Assembly (NCBI GenBank): GCA_937138955.1
Contig: CAKZPJ010000360.1
Location: 1 to 16,110, forward strand
DNA from: an uncultured Flammeovirgaceae bacterium
GTDB taxonomy: Bacteria > Bacteroidota > Bacteroidia > Cytophagales > Cyclobacteriaceae
Direction of reading: 5' to 3'
Length of the DNA stretch: 16,110 nt
The notes below the pieces were generated by a model, which worked only from the letters and a program-made list of their open reading frames with translations, was not told the origin of the DNA and did no database searches. The position numbers were made by a program, and so were the translations under genes. Each line of letters opens with the position of its first letter. Position 1 is the first letter of the stretch. Positions 8,443-16,110 of the stretch are shown piece by piece.

Positions 8443-10017
8443 CTAGTTGTATCCCGGATTTTGATCCGCTTCAGTTATGGCTTCGTTATTATTTATTTCA
8501 TTCTGAGGTATAGGGTAGTACTCGTGCTTACCAGCCTGGAAATTGGCGATAAATTGAGGGGCTAGTCCCCAGCGAACCAGATCAGTACGTCGTACCTGTT
8601 CCATACTCAACTCTACTTGCCGCTCTGAAATCAGAAAGTCAATAGCCTCAGCTTGTGATGCCCCGGTAGGCCGGTCGGGCAAGATTGCTCCGGTAGGATC
8701 GGCCCGGCGGCGGATCTGGTTGATCAACGCAACTCCCTCCACTACTTTGCCCTGCTGTATTTTAGCCTCAGCGGCCATCAGTATCACGTCAGCATATCGA
8801 ATTACATCATGATTCACGTCATTATCATCAGGGTTGTTGGGATTCTGCACGAACCGATCTTGTTGATATTTTTTATACGCGTATCCTGAAGTAGCCAATA
8901 TATCCGAGTAAGGCACTTCTTCGCCTCCCTGCACGATAGTATCGTTTTCGGTGAAAAAGAAGGCTTCAAAACGAAGGTCGCGGTCGCCTATTGCGGTTCC
9001 ACCATTTCCTACGAAGGCAGCCAGTAGCTCAGGACTAGGTTTAGCGTTATAGAAGGAGGATCCATCTACCCCGTATTCGCGGGGCCGAATGGTAGCTTCA
9101 CGCCGGCCATTCTCATTGTTACTGTTCCAGCTTAATCCTCCGGCACCGCCCAGAAATTGCACTTCAAATACGGCTTCCCCGTTGTTCTTAACTCCAAATG
9201 TATGATTCTGACGCATAGCTGCAATAGCTTCTTCAACGGTTGTTGCCTCGCCAGTAGGATCATTGGGCCCACCAATTAAGTAGTAAGATCCGTTATTGAT
9301 AACATCCATAAGTTCAGTTTCGGCAGCCTGATATTCCTCCTGGTACAAGTGCGCTTTACCCAGTAGGGATTTGGCAGCTCCCCGGGTGGCGCGCCCCACG
9401 TTCGCTTCATCCCATTCCCAGGGCAACTTAGTAGCAGCATCTGTCAAATCAGACTCTACCAGTTCCCAAATTTCTTCGGGAGAAGCCCGGGGGGTAGATA
9501 ACTCCTCATCGTTTTCTTCGGTACGCAATGGGCCGCCGTTCCATAGAGCATTGATGTAGAAATAACCCAAAGCCCGTAAAAACTTCGCCTGGCCAATTAC
9601 TTCGTCTTTCACCTGCTGATCAATGTCTATGTCGGATACTTCACCAATCGTAATATTGGTTTTAGCAATCATCCGGTAGAACATATTCCAGGGATTGTCA
9701 ATGTGCTCATTTCCCTGCGGACCAAATGTATGCTGCAGCAGTTCAAAAGGTGCCCCCTGGGTGTTAGGGGTAGGAGCTACTTCATCGGAAGCAAAATCCA
9801 ACATGAAGTGAATCCGCCTTCCCCACAAGCTTAAATTTTGAAGGGGGGCGTACGCCGCCGTAACGGACGCTACAGCATCGGCTTCGGTCTGATAAAACGA
9901 ACCCGAATTAACACTGGTGTTATCGGTACGATTTAGAAATTCATCCCCACAGCTAGTGTACAGTAGGGATAAAGATATGGTTAAAGCAGTAATGATTATT
10001 CTTTTCATCTTCTTCAA
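8443..10017 (-). CDS. susD: SusD/RagB-family glycan-binding lipoprotein
   Basis: Surface lipoprotein that caps the partner SusC channel and binds the oligosaccharide before import. The 524 residues start with a short signal peptide and lipobox LYTSC (Cys23). The following Gly-Asp-Glu is consistent with the acidic lipoprotein export signal used by Bacteroidota to reach the cell surface. The N-terminal SusD-like region includes NRTDNTSVNSGSFYQTEADAVASVTAAYAPL (about 29-59), and LRALGYFYINALWNGGPL is typical of the TPR-like part. The RagB/SusD C-terminal part includes VILMAAEAKIQQG, LINQIRRRADPTG and the closing PIPQNEINNN...QNPGYN. The start is 13 bases after the susC stop, so the two genes are an operon. 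The ligand cannot be read from the sequence. No SusE/F-like gene follows. Confidence 0.97.
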   Translation of the reverse strand: MKKMKRIIITALTISLSLLYTSCGDEFLNRTDNTSVNSGSFYQTEADAVASVTAAYAPLQNLSLWGRRIHFMLDFASDEVAPTPNTQGAPFELLQHTFGPQGNEHIDNPWNMFYRMIAKTNITIGEVSDIDIDQQVKDEVIGQAKFLRALGYFYINALWNGGPLRTEENDEELSTPRASPEEIWELVESDLTDAATKLPWEWDEANVGRATRGAAKSLLGKAHLYQEEYQAAETELMDVINNGSYYLIGGPNDPTGEATTVEEAIAAMRQNHTFGVKNNGEAVFEVQFLGGAGGLSWNSNNENGRREATIRPREYGVDGSSFYNAKPSPELLAAFVGNGGTAIGDRDLRFEAFFFTENDTIVQGGEEVPYSDILATSGYAYKKYQQDRFVQNPNNPDDNDVNHDVIRYADVILMAAEAKIQQGKVVEGVALINQIRRRADPTGAILPDRPTGASQAEAIDFLISERQVELSMEQVRRTDLVRWGLAPQFIANFQAGKHEYYPIPQNEINNNEAITEADQNPGYN

Positions 10018-10030
10018 TTGACTAATTTAA

Positions 10031-13000
10031 TTAAAATCCTAACTGAACTCCCAAAACAATAGTTCTCGGCTGAGGGTATAATAATCGGTCTATACCATTA
10101 TCTCGAGGGTCGCCACCCTGCGTGCCTACTTCGGGTTCTAGACCGAAATAATTGGTAATGGTAGCCAGGTTTTGAGCCGAAGCGTAAATACGTAGCCGAC
10201 GGGCATTAAGACGGTCTAACACACTGGCAGGAAGGTTATAACCCACTACTAGGTTCTTAATACGCGCGTAGGAACCATCAAATACGTAGCGGTCAGAACT
10301 GCGCAGCACGTTACGGTTAGGATCGGCTCGCACAATACGCGGCTCGGAAGCCGTATAGTTGGGTTGGTAATAGGTAGCATTGAGTGCTTCAACCCCCTGA
10401 TTAAAGTTCTGACGGCGATCAACCAGCCAGCGTTTGGCCGCATTGTAAATCTCATTACCCTGCGAACCTTGAATAAACAGCTGGAAATCTAACCCTTTGT
10501 ATGAACCATTGAAGGTAAACCCGTAGAGAAAGTCGGGAATAGGACTACCCAAAGGTACTTGGTCATCCCCGTCTATTATACCGTTGCCATCCGTATCCCT
10601 CCAACGAATATCTCCCGGGGCGGTATTGGTCACTGAGGTTTCAACATCCTGGGCATCAGAATCATAAACTGGAGCACCGTCAGCTCCGGTTTCCCCCGTG
10701 GTAGCCTGGTTAATATAGGCGTGGTTATATACCTCGTCCCAGCTTTGGAAGATACCATCGCTGACAAATCCGTAGAACGTACCGATGGGCTCGCCTACGC
10801 GGGTCCAAGAAACTTGATTGATATCATCGGTTACGCTACCATCGCGTAGGATTACATCTTCCCCACCTGAAAGAGCTAGTACTTCATTGTTGATCGTTGT
10901 TAAGTTAGCATTCATATCAAATTGGAAGTCGCCTACTGATTTGCGGTAGGTAATGCCCAACTCAATACCGTTATTCTGTATTTCTCCGGCATTCACGAAT
11001 GGTGCCCTTAATCCCGCTGAATTAGGAACGTTGGCCCGTAAAATTAAATCCACGGTATTTCGGCGGTAGTAGTCGAAGTTCACCACCAACCGGTTCTCAA
11101 ATAAACCCATGTCGAGCCCGATATCCAGTTGTTCAGAAGTTTCCCAGCGCAAATCGGGATTGGCTAGTTCATTCTGGCCGATACCTGCGATAGTTTCTCC
11201 ACCGATAACGTAGTAATAGTCAGTAAGTAGGTTAACATCAGTAGGGTAAGCACTCAACGGTGCCTGGTTGCCGAGCGTACCCCAGCCGGCTCGGATTTTC
11301 AGGTCGCTGATAAAGGAAACATTATCCATAAACCCTTCTTCACTGATGCGCCACCCGGCTGAAACCGAAGGAAAGATACCCTCGGGGTTGTTTCCCCGAA
11401 ATAGCTTAGAAGTAAGATCGTACCGAATATTAGACGTTAGTAGATACTTGTTAGCATAATTGTAGGTGACCCGCCCGAAGTAGGAGCGCAAAGCGGTTTC
11501 GGCAAAACTTTCGCTGACATCCCGGTTTACGGTAGCGGCTTCCAGCGAGACAACGTTGTCAGGCAATTCAGTCCCACTACCCCCAATGCTGGAGAAGTTG
11601 GTTTCTTGCACGGCAAAACCTCCTAGCACGGTAATGTTATGTTCACCAAACTGTTTGTTGTAGGTTAATGTCTGCTCCAAAATAGGGTTGAAAACCTGGT
11701 TTCGTGACCGATTAATGCTCGATGACGTTCTTAACCGACGTACTCCCTGGTAAGTAGGGTTATAGGTGAAGTTGTTCTGATAGCCAAAATCCAGCCCGAG
11801 CTGCAAGCGGTAGGTTAAGCTGGGAATAATGTCCCATTCTCCGTACAATGATCCAAAAATTTGGTAGCGCTCCTGATCGTTGTCGACCAACATGGCATCG
11901 GCAATCGGGTTAGAGGCATCTTGCCCCTCGTCGGTATCGGGGTAGCCGTATCCACCCAGAAAAGAAGGGTCCAGAATGGGTACAGTAGGTGCTTGCTTAA
12001 TAGCGTGCTCTTGCGGTCGCCGTCCGCCAGCGCCTCCGTATACTTCCTTGAAGGTTCGGCTTATCAGCATTGTTTCGCCAATACGTACCTTGCCATTAAA
12101 CATCTTAAAGTCAGAGTTTAGCCGAAGGGCATAACGATCAAACGAAGTGCCAACCATGGTGCCCTCCTGATCGAAAAATTCCAATCCGGCTCCGAAAGTG
12201 GCATTTTCGTTACCTCCCGAAAGGCTAAGGTTATACTTTTGAATGGGTGCCGGATCGTACAGTTCGTCTTGCCAGTTGGTATTAGTATTGGTGCCTAATA
12301 ACCGCCCGCCACCGTCAGCACCGGGATCAAACGCCGTCGGCAACTGGCCATCGGGGCCACTGTGCAACTCCTGAATATAATTAATATACTGGTCGTTGTT
12401 CAGTACGTCGTAGAACCGGCCCTGGGATTGAATACCATAGTAACCATCAAAATTCACCTGAACCGGGCCTTGCTTGCCTCGTTTGGTGGTAATGAGTACT
12501 ACCCCACCGGAGGCTCTTGAACCGTAGATAGCCGCCGCCGAGGCGTCTTTTAGAATGTCGATAGACTCAATGTCATTGGGGTTGAGACTGTTCAGAATGC
12601 TGTAGCCATTCACCCCTTGTTGCCCTTGCTGTACCTGTACTCCGTCAATTACGTAGAGCGGGGTTTCACCGTTGATCGTACCAATACCCCGGATGTTCAC
12701 CTGAAGAGCGCCTCCGGGCGTTCCTCCGCCCGTTTGAGTTACCTGTACGCCCGGTACTCGGCCTTGCAGCGATTGTTCCACTGAGGTAAGCGGTATACTT
12801 TCTAGATCTTCCATAGAAACAGAGGAAACCGCGCCTGTGACAACGCCTTTTTCCTGCGTACCATAACCGACAACAACCACTTCGGAAAGCGACTGAATAT
12901 CGGGTAGCATCAGCATGTCAATAGTTGATTGGTTACCCACAGTCACTTCTTCGGCAGAGTAGCCTACGGCCGAAAAAACCAGAATAGCATCTTGGCCGGG

Positions 13001-13207
13001 TACGGTGATTCGGTAGTTTCCGTCAATGTCGGTCACCGTACCCTGGGTGGTGCCTTTGACCAGGATATTAACTCCCGGCAAAGCTCCTTCCTCATCAGAG
13101 GTGACCGTTCCGGAGACGGTACGAGACTGAGCGAGCACTGCTATGCTTAACAAGCTCAATAGCCCGACTAGTGGCATAGTCTTTAAAACAGTAGTAAAAA
13201 CTCTCAT
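10031..13207 (-). CDS. susC: SusC/RagA-family TonB-dependent oligosaccharide transporter
   Basis: Outer-membrane TonB-dependent channel that imports glycan fragments with the adjacent SusD. The 1058 residues comprise a signal peptide (about 1-26, ending VLA-Q), a CarboxypepD-regulatory-like domain (about 30-104; VSGTVTSDEEGALPGVNILV), and a SusC-type TonB-box/linker segment EVVVVGYGTQ (109-118). A plug follows (about 118-235; LQGRVPGVQVTQTGGGTPGG, NIRGIG, PLYVIDGV, DIESIDILKDASAAAIYG). The beta-barrel runs to the C-terminus and ends in VQLGF, with the terminal aromatic residue used for barrel assembly. No STN/secretin domain is present, so signalling through an anti-sigma factor is not indicated, which fits control by the nearby LacI protein. 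It starts the susCD transcript and is complete. Confidence 0.98.
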   Translation of the reverse strand: MRVFTTVLKTMPLVGLLSLLSIAVLAQSRTVSGTVTSDEEGALPGVNILVKGTTQGTVTDIDGNYRITVPGQDAILVFSAVGYSAEEVTVGNQSTIDMLMLPDIQSLSEVVVVGYGTQEKGVVTGAVSSVSMEDLESIPLTSVEQSLQGRVPGVQVTQTGGGTPGGALQVNIRGIGTINGETPLYVIDGVQVQQGQQGVNGYSILNSLNPNDIESIDILKDASAAAIYGSRASGGVVLITTKRGKQGPVQVNFDGYYGIQSQGRFYDVLNNDQYINYIQELHSGPDGQLPTAFDPGADGGGRLLGTNTNTNWQDELYDPAPIQKYNLSLSGGNENATFGAGLEFFDQEGTMVGTSFDRYALRLNSDFKMFNGKVRIGETMLISRTFKEVYGGAGGRRPQEHAIKQAPTVPILDPSFLGGYGYPDTDEGQDASNPIADAMLVDNDQERYQIFGSLYGEWDIIPSLTYRLQLGLDFGYQNNFTYNPTYQGVRRLRTSSSINRSRNQVFNPILEQTLTYNKQFGEHNITVLGGFAVQETNFSSIGGSGTELPDNVVSLEAATVNRDVSESFAETALRSYFGRVTYNYANKYLLTSNIRYDLTSKLFRGNNPEGIFPSVSAGWRISEEGFMDNVSFISDLKIRAGWGTLGNQAPLSAYPTDVNLLTDYYYVIGGETIAGIGQNELANPDLRWETSEQLDIGLDMGLFENRLVVNFDYYRRNTVDLILRANVPNSAGLRAPFVNAGEIQNNGIELGITYRKSVGDFQFDMNANLTTINNEVLALSGGEDVILRDGSVTDDINQVSWTRVGEPIGTFYGFVSDGIFQSWDEVYNHAYINQATTGETGADGAPVYDSDAQDVETSVTNTAPGDIRWRDTDGNGIIDGDDQVPLGSPIPDFLYGFTFNGSYKGLDFQLFIQGSQGNEIYNAAKRWLVDRRQNFNQGVEALNATYYQPNYTASEPRIVRADPNRNVLRSSDRYVFDGSYARIKNLVVGYNLPASVLDRLNARRLRIYASAQNLATITNYFGLEPEVGTQGGDPRDNGIDRLLYPQPRTIVLGVQLGF

Positions 13208-13629
13208 ATAATAGCGTTTGAGTTAAAAGAATATAATTGAATAAAAATTGTAAGTGCAACTAATATCTATTAAACAAAAAATTTACGATGGTTTTCTAAG
13301 GTCAGCTTGGTTTTCAGTAGTAAAGCGTTTTATCAATAATTTTAAAATTGACAGCATTTGTTTGAATATATTCTAATACGATCCTCAATATTACTTATTT
13401 TGTGGTATTATCGTAAGAAATGCACGACATTTTTGTGAAAAATACAGATGTCGCAGTCTGGGAACGTTTGCAGATAATTTATTTTGAATGGATAACTCTC
13501 ATATCGGTGTTTTTTGGGCTAACCTAATCCTGATAAAAAAACAATAGGCAGCAAGTTAGTAAGGAAGACCGTTAAGCAGGTAAAAAGAAGGAAAGGTGGA
13601 TTGAAGTGTGAGGATACCCTGAGAATCTA
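13208..13629. other. Intergenic region between lacI and susC
   Basis: This 422-base A/T-rich region contains the operator-like element at 13453-13473, about 250 bases before the susC start. No convincing terminator for lacI, TAnnTTTG promoter or small gene was seen. The distance from operator to start suggests a long susC leader or a promoter missed by eye. Read-through from lacI into susC cannot be excluded. Confidence 0.5.
13453..13473 (-). promoter_or_regulatory. Putative LacI-family operator, copy A (upstream of susC)
   Basis: On the minus strand this reads CTGCAAACGTTCCCAG followed by ACTGC. The first 16 bases are an imperfect palindrome (12 of 16 symmetric positions) centred on the AACGTT core typical of LacI/GalR/PurR operators. 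The left half GCAAACG equals the PurR-type half-site. It shares TGCAA-A-CGTTCCC-A-G with copies B and C, in the same orientation relative to the gene downstream. Confidence 0.55.
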
Positions 13630-14673
13630 CTACCGAACGTGGGATTCGCTTTGCTTAAGCAGTGAAGATTTTCGGACGATTAATTCCGATTTCAGAATTC
13701 TGGTTTCGGGAAAACGGTCTTCGGGTTCCAATCGGATTTGCTCCAGAAAGAGCTGGGCCGTTGTTTGACCAATTTCATAAGTAGGCTGAGAGACAGTAGT
13801 GAGCGATGGGTCAATAAGCTCCGCCAGTGGCTCATTGGTGAAGCCTACAATGCCAACATCATTAGGTATCTGAAGCCCCATTTCTTTAATTATTTTCATG
13901 GCTCCAAAGGCAGCAGAATCACATACTACAAAAATGGCATCCGGTGGTTCAGGTAATGACAACAATTTCCGGGTACACTGGATACCGCTCTCCATGGTAA
14001 AGTCGCTTCGTACAATGAGTTCTTCTTCAACGGGCAATCCGTGCTTCTTCAAAATATCTAAATAACCGTTTAACCGGTTGGTGCTTATTTGCAGGGTAGA
14101 TGGTCCGGCGATATGGGCTATTCTTTTATACCCCTGGTCTACCAGGTGCTCCACCGCATCGCGGGCTCCCCCATAATCGTTCACCTGCACTTTTGAAACA
14201 TTGAGCTCTTTAGATACCCGATTAAACATAATTAGCGGAATACCTTTTTGCTGAATTTGTTTTAAATGGCTAATATCCTGGGTTTCGCGGGATAAAGAGC
14301 ATATTATTCCATCAACTCGGCTGGAGAGCAGGGTGTGAATATTATTTATTTCGGTCTGGTATCTCTCACCTGACTGGCATATCATTACGTTATACCCAGA
14401 TTCGGTTAATGCCTCCTGAATAGCACTGATCGCCGAGGAGTAAAAATGAATGATAAAACCGGGAATAATAATGCCGACAATGTGGGTGCGCTTGGTCACC
14501 AGACTAAGTGCCACCGAATTAGGCTCGTAGTTCAACTCCTCAGCTAGCTTTCTGACCTTTCTCTTGGTTGCCGGATTCACGTCGGGCAGTCCCCGTAAAG
14601 CTCGGGAGATGGTAGAGGTAGAAAGATTGAGTTTTCGGGCTAAGTCTTTTATAGTGATTTGACCACTGTTCAT
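13630..14673 (-). CDS. LacI-family transcriptional regulator of the PUL
   Basis: Sugar-responsive DNA-binding protein, predicted to bind the CGTTCCC-type sites in this window. The 347 residues, the usual size for the family, carry an N-terminal helix-turn-helix (6-27; ITIKDLARKLNLSTSTISRAL). Next is the LacI hinge (about 48-60; NYEPNSVALSL, with Leu56 in the minor-groove intercalating position). A periplasmic-binding-protein-like effector domain (about 64-335) has IVGIIIPGF, VDGIICSLS, PLIMFNRV, YGGARDAVEHLVDQGYKRIAHIAGP, DAIFVVCDS and NDVGIVGFTNEP. It lies upstream of susC in the same orientation and divergent to an amidohydrolase gene. An operator-like site 47 bases before its start codon suggests autoregulation. 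The inducer is unknown; a uronate or oligosaccharide product would suit the enzymes. Confidence 0.96.
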   Translation of the reverse strand: MNSGQITIKDLARKLNLSTSTISRALRGLPDVNPATKRKVRKLAEELNYEPNSVALSLVTKRTHIVGIIIPGFIIHFYSSAISAIQEALTESGYNVMICQSGERYQTEINNIHTLLSSRVDGIICSLSRETQDISHLKQIQQKGIPLIMFNRVSKELNVSKVQVNDYGGARDAVEHLVDQGYKRIAHIAGPSTLQISTNRLNGYLDILKKHGLPVEEELIVRSDFTMESGIQCTRKLLSLPEPPDAIFVVCDSAAFGAMKIIKEMGLQIPNDVGIVGFTNEPLAELIDPSLTTVSQPTYEIGQTTAQLFLEQIRLEPEDRFPETRILKSELIVRKSSLLKQSESHVR

Positions 14674-14719
14674 AAAGTAAGAAGATTATGAAGTTATAGC
14701 TTAATAGACATGATACATA

Positions 14720-14740
14720 CGTTCCCGGTAACGGTTTGCA
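14720..14740. promoter_or_regulatory. Putative LacI-family operator, copy B (upstream of lacI)
   Basis: CGTTCCCGGTAACG (14720-14733) is symmetric at 12 of 14 positions around CCGG, followed by GTTTGCA. On the minus strand it reads TGCAA-AC-CGTTACCGGGAACG toward lacI. The core GTTnCCGGTAAC resembles the operator of E. coli GntR/IdnR, which are LacI-family regulators. At 47 bases before the lacI start codon it is well placed for autorepression. Confidence 0.7.
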
Positions 14741-14949
14741 AAACAACATACTAAAATTTGAGAGAAAATTTTAAAAATATTAATCGTTCTGCGATTTACT
14801 GTAAATAGGTTATGCTAACTGATTAGATAGTTTTGTGAGCAGGCATCTTTGACTTTAGCACTATATTGATACATAACTACCTCTCTCTTTAGAAAGTCGT
14901 AACGGTGAGAATAAGAAAAAATTGAGCTACTTTAAAAATTCAGCACTTA

Positions 14950-14981
14950 TTTGAGTCAGTAAACTTCAACAATAGTTATTG
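14950..14981 (+). promoter_or_regulatory. Candidate Bacteroidota-type promoter for the amidohydrolase gene
   Basis: TTTG at 14950-14953 is followed 19 bases later by TAGTTATTG (14973-14981). This resembles the TTTG-N19/21-TAnnTTTG promoter of Bacteroidota, with two mismatches in the -7 element. Operator copy C begins at its last bases, where a bound repressor would cover the transcription start. Such A/T-rich motifs recur by chance, so the call is tentative. Confidence 0.35.
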
Positions 14982-14999
14982 CAATCGTTCCCGGCAACG
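14980..14999 (+). promoter_or_regulatory. Putative LacI-family operator, copy C (upstream of amidohydrolase)
   Basis: TGCAA-T-CGTTCCCGGCAACG. The last 14 bases are symmetric at 12 positions around CCGG and differ from copy B at a single base. It points toward the plus-strand amidohydrolase gene, 300 bases upstream of its start, and abuts a candidate promoter. It is the main reason for placing that gene in the same regulon as the PUL. Confidence 0.65.
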
Positions 15000-15162
15000 T
15001 TGTGGGTGATTCTTTACGTTATCCGAAAATAATTTTTATTCAAATTGGCGGAGAAGCTGATATAGTATCGTGAGTATGTCAATGAAGTTCTGCTAGTAGA
15101 AGATCCATGATAATCTGATGGCACCTCGCCTGTACTAAGGGAGTCAGGTAACCATTTGCTAG

Positions 15163-15216
15163 AAGAAGGATGGCTTGGGGCAAGTGTTACATTATAACTT
15201 GTGGCCTATCCTTCTT
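15163..15216. other. Long imperfect hairpin in the amidohydrolase leader
   Basis: The outer arms AAGAAGGAT (15163-15171) and ATCCTTCTT (15208-15216) pair perfectly over 9 bp. Inside, GGC/GCC pairs beside one bulged base, and CAAGT (15181-15185) pairs with ACTTG (15197-15201). The 3' flank TTTAAATT is only moderately T-rich, so it is not a textbook terminator. It could be an attenuator, an mRNA-stabilising structure, or a remnant of a mobile element. Confidence 0.5.
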
Positions 15217-15299
15217 TAAATTACCTTTAGTAAGGCACTTTATCTAGGCACTGTTTTGAGTGTACGATTAGATTTTATCCAATCAAAAACTATAATCCA

Positions 15300-16110
15300 T
15301 TGAAAGATTCGATCATATCCGAGATCAACCGACGAGTTGGTTATTTAAAAGAGAATAAAGATTCACTCACCATAGATGGGGATACCCATCCTAGTGACAT
15401 CAGTGCTATTGACCCAGAATTACGGAGCAAAGTGCTAGACCATCCTAATTACTATCAGGGCAAGCCTATCGATACCAAAGACTTAATCCGGGAAATGGAT
15501 ATGGCCGGGGTAGATATGGGTATTTCCTGGCAAAATCCTTCGGTGTTGGTATACGAAGATATATCTGAAGAGAATTATTACACCAACTATCAGAAACTAC
15601 TGGGAGCTAACCGGCATATATATCATGCTAGCGGAGAATACCCCACTAGAATCATTCCTTGTGGTTGGACAGACCCCAAAGCCTTAGGAGTAGACCTGGC
15701 GAAGCAGATGGCTAGCATTTGTATAAAAGAATTTGGCTTTCCGGTAGTGAAAATGAATCCGGGGCAAAATGAATACCCGATGGATAGCCCGGAAGTATTG
15801 GAGGTAGTATCCCATATTATCTCCTTAGGTGCTATACCGACCTTTCACTTTGGCGGAGATACCCCCTACACAACTATTCAGGCTTTAACTCAAATTGCCG
15901 AACAGTACTCTAGTCATAGAATTATTGCCGTGCATATGGGTGGTGGTGGTTCCCACTACGTGGAGGGGGACGGGCACTATATCCGAACTCGTGAACTTGG
16001 CCTGAAATATCCTAATCTCTTCTTTATTTTAAGTGCTATCCGCGATTGCCATATTGAAAGTAACTTAATCACGTATCAGTTAGCCGGCAAGCCTTTTTCG
16101 CAGAATATCG
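15300..16110 (+). CDS. Amidohydrolase-2 family metal-dependent hydrolase (3' end outside window)
   Basis: The first 270 codons of a cytoplasmic TIM-barrel hydrolase like PF04909, a family including lactonases, decarboxylases and related enzymes. The reading frame is open from a stop at 15231 to the window edge. The only reasonable start before conserved sequence is TTG at 15300, after an A-rich stretch, giving MKDSIISEINRR. Landmarks are the metal-binding Asp28-x-His30 (IDGDTH), PVVKMNPGQNEYPMDSPE (148-165, the usual Lys and Y-P-x-D segment), His183 (TFHFGG), His212 (VHMGGGG) and a possible catalytic Asp249 (SAIRD). No signal peptide is seen. It diverges from lacI and carries operator copy C upstream, so it is probably induced with the PUL. 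Its substrate is unknown; a sugar-acid lactone would be logical after glucuronidase or oxidase action, but that is inference. Confidence 0.85.
   Translation, partial: MKDSIISEINRRVGYLKENKDSLTIDGDTHPSDISAIDPELRSKVLDHPNYYQGKPIDTKDLIREMDMAGVDMGISWQNPSVLVYEDISEENYYTNYQKLLGANRHIYHASGEYPTRIIPCGWTDPKALGVDLAKQMASICIKEFGFPVVKMNPGQNEYPMDSPEVLEVVSHIISLGAIPTFHFGGDTPYTTIQALTQIAEQYSSHRIIAVHMGGGGSHYVEGDGHYIRTRELGLKYPNLFFILSAIRDCHIESNLITYQLAGKPFSQNI

Larger units (their letters stand above)
14674..15299. other. Divergent regulatory region between lacI and the amidohydrolase
   Basis: This 626-base gap holds two operator-like copies (B at 14720-14740, C at 14980-14999), a candidate plus-strand promoter just before copy C, and a long imperfect hairpin at 15163-15216. 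No reading frame in it shows protein-like features. The stretch 15000-15299 would be a 5' leader of about 300 bases if transcription starts near copy C. Its purpose beyond the hairpin is not evident. Confidence 0.5.

Noticed and set aside
13527..13549. CCTGAT...ATAGG inverted repeat with an A/T run as lacI terminator
   Set aside because: The stem needs a bulge and the T-run lies in the loop rather than after it, so it does not fit an intrinsic terminator.
14540..14749. Minus-strand reading frame overlapping the lacI start
   Set aside because: Covers the helix-turn-helix coding region in another frame and the operator; it is a shadow of lacI.
1..16110. CRISPR arrays, tRNA, rRNA or phage genes
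   Set aside because: No regularly spaced repeats, tRNA-like cloverleaf or phage-type proteins were seen by eye; a tRNAscan or Infernal run was not possible.

Overview
The window reads as part of a chromosome of a Bacteroidota bacterium, most likely a marine or otherwise environmental member of the Cytophagales. This rests on a SusC/SusD outer-membrane pair, a SusD lipobox followed by acidic residues, A/T-rich leaders without clear Shine-Dalgarno sites, and a set of exported glycan enzymes. The genus is inference. Base composition was not computed.

Most of the window (557-15299) is one polysaccharide utilization locus (PUL) transcribed on the minus strand. In transcription order it holds a LacI-family repressor (14673-13630), SusC (13207-10031), SusD (10017-8443), a strong intrinsic terminator just after susD, and then a compact run of four exported enzymes. 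These are a DUF5696-like putative glycoside hydrolase (7968-5842), an iduronate-2-sulfatase-like S1 sulfatase lipoprotein (5837-4347), a FAD-dependent oxidoreductase of the PF12831 type (4331-2472) and a GH2 beta-glucuronidase with the uronate-recognising N-x-K motif (2398-557). Divergent from lacI, on the plus strand, is the start of an amidohydrolase-2 family gene (15300 to the window end). The left edge (1-513) is the 3' part of a DDE transposase resembling the ISKra4 group, with an in-frame stop, ending about 45 bases from the end of the GH2 gene.

A workable model is that SusC/D imports oligosaccharides from a sulfated, uronic-acid-containing glycan. The sulfatase removes 2-O-sulfate from a uronate-like residue, the GH2 enzyme releases glucuronate, and the DUF5696-type enzyme cleaves another linkage. 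The FAD enzyme and the amidohydrolase would do less conventional redox or hydrolytic steps. The substrate cannot be fixed from sequence alone.

The least obvious signal is in the gaps. The 7-mer CGTTCCC (either strand) was seen four times by eye, always in non-coding DNA: upstream of susC, of lacI, of the amidohydrolase, and between susD and the enzyme genes. Three copies share a longer element, TGCAA-N(1-2)-CGTTnCCnG, that points toward the downstream gene. Two form the near-palindrome CGTTCCCGG(T/C)AACG, which resembles known CCGG-centred LacI-family operators. This defines a probable local regulon tying the divergent amidohydrolase and the enzyme operon to the SusCD unit.
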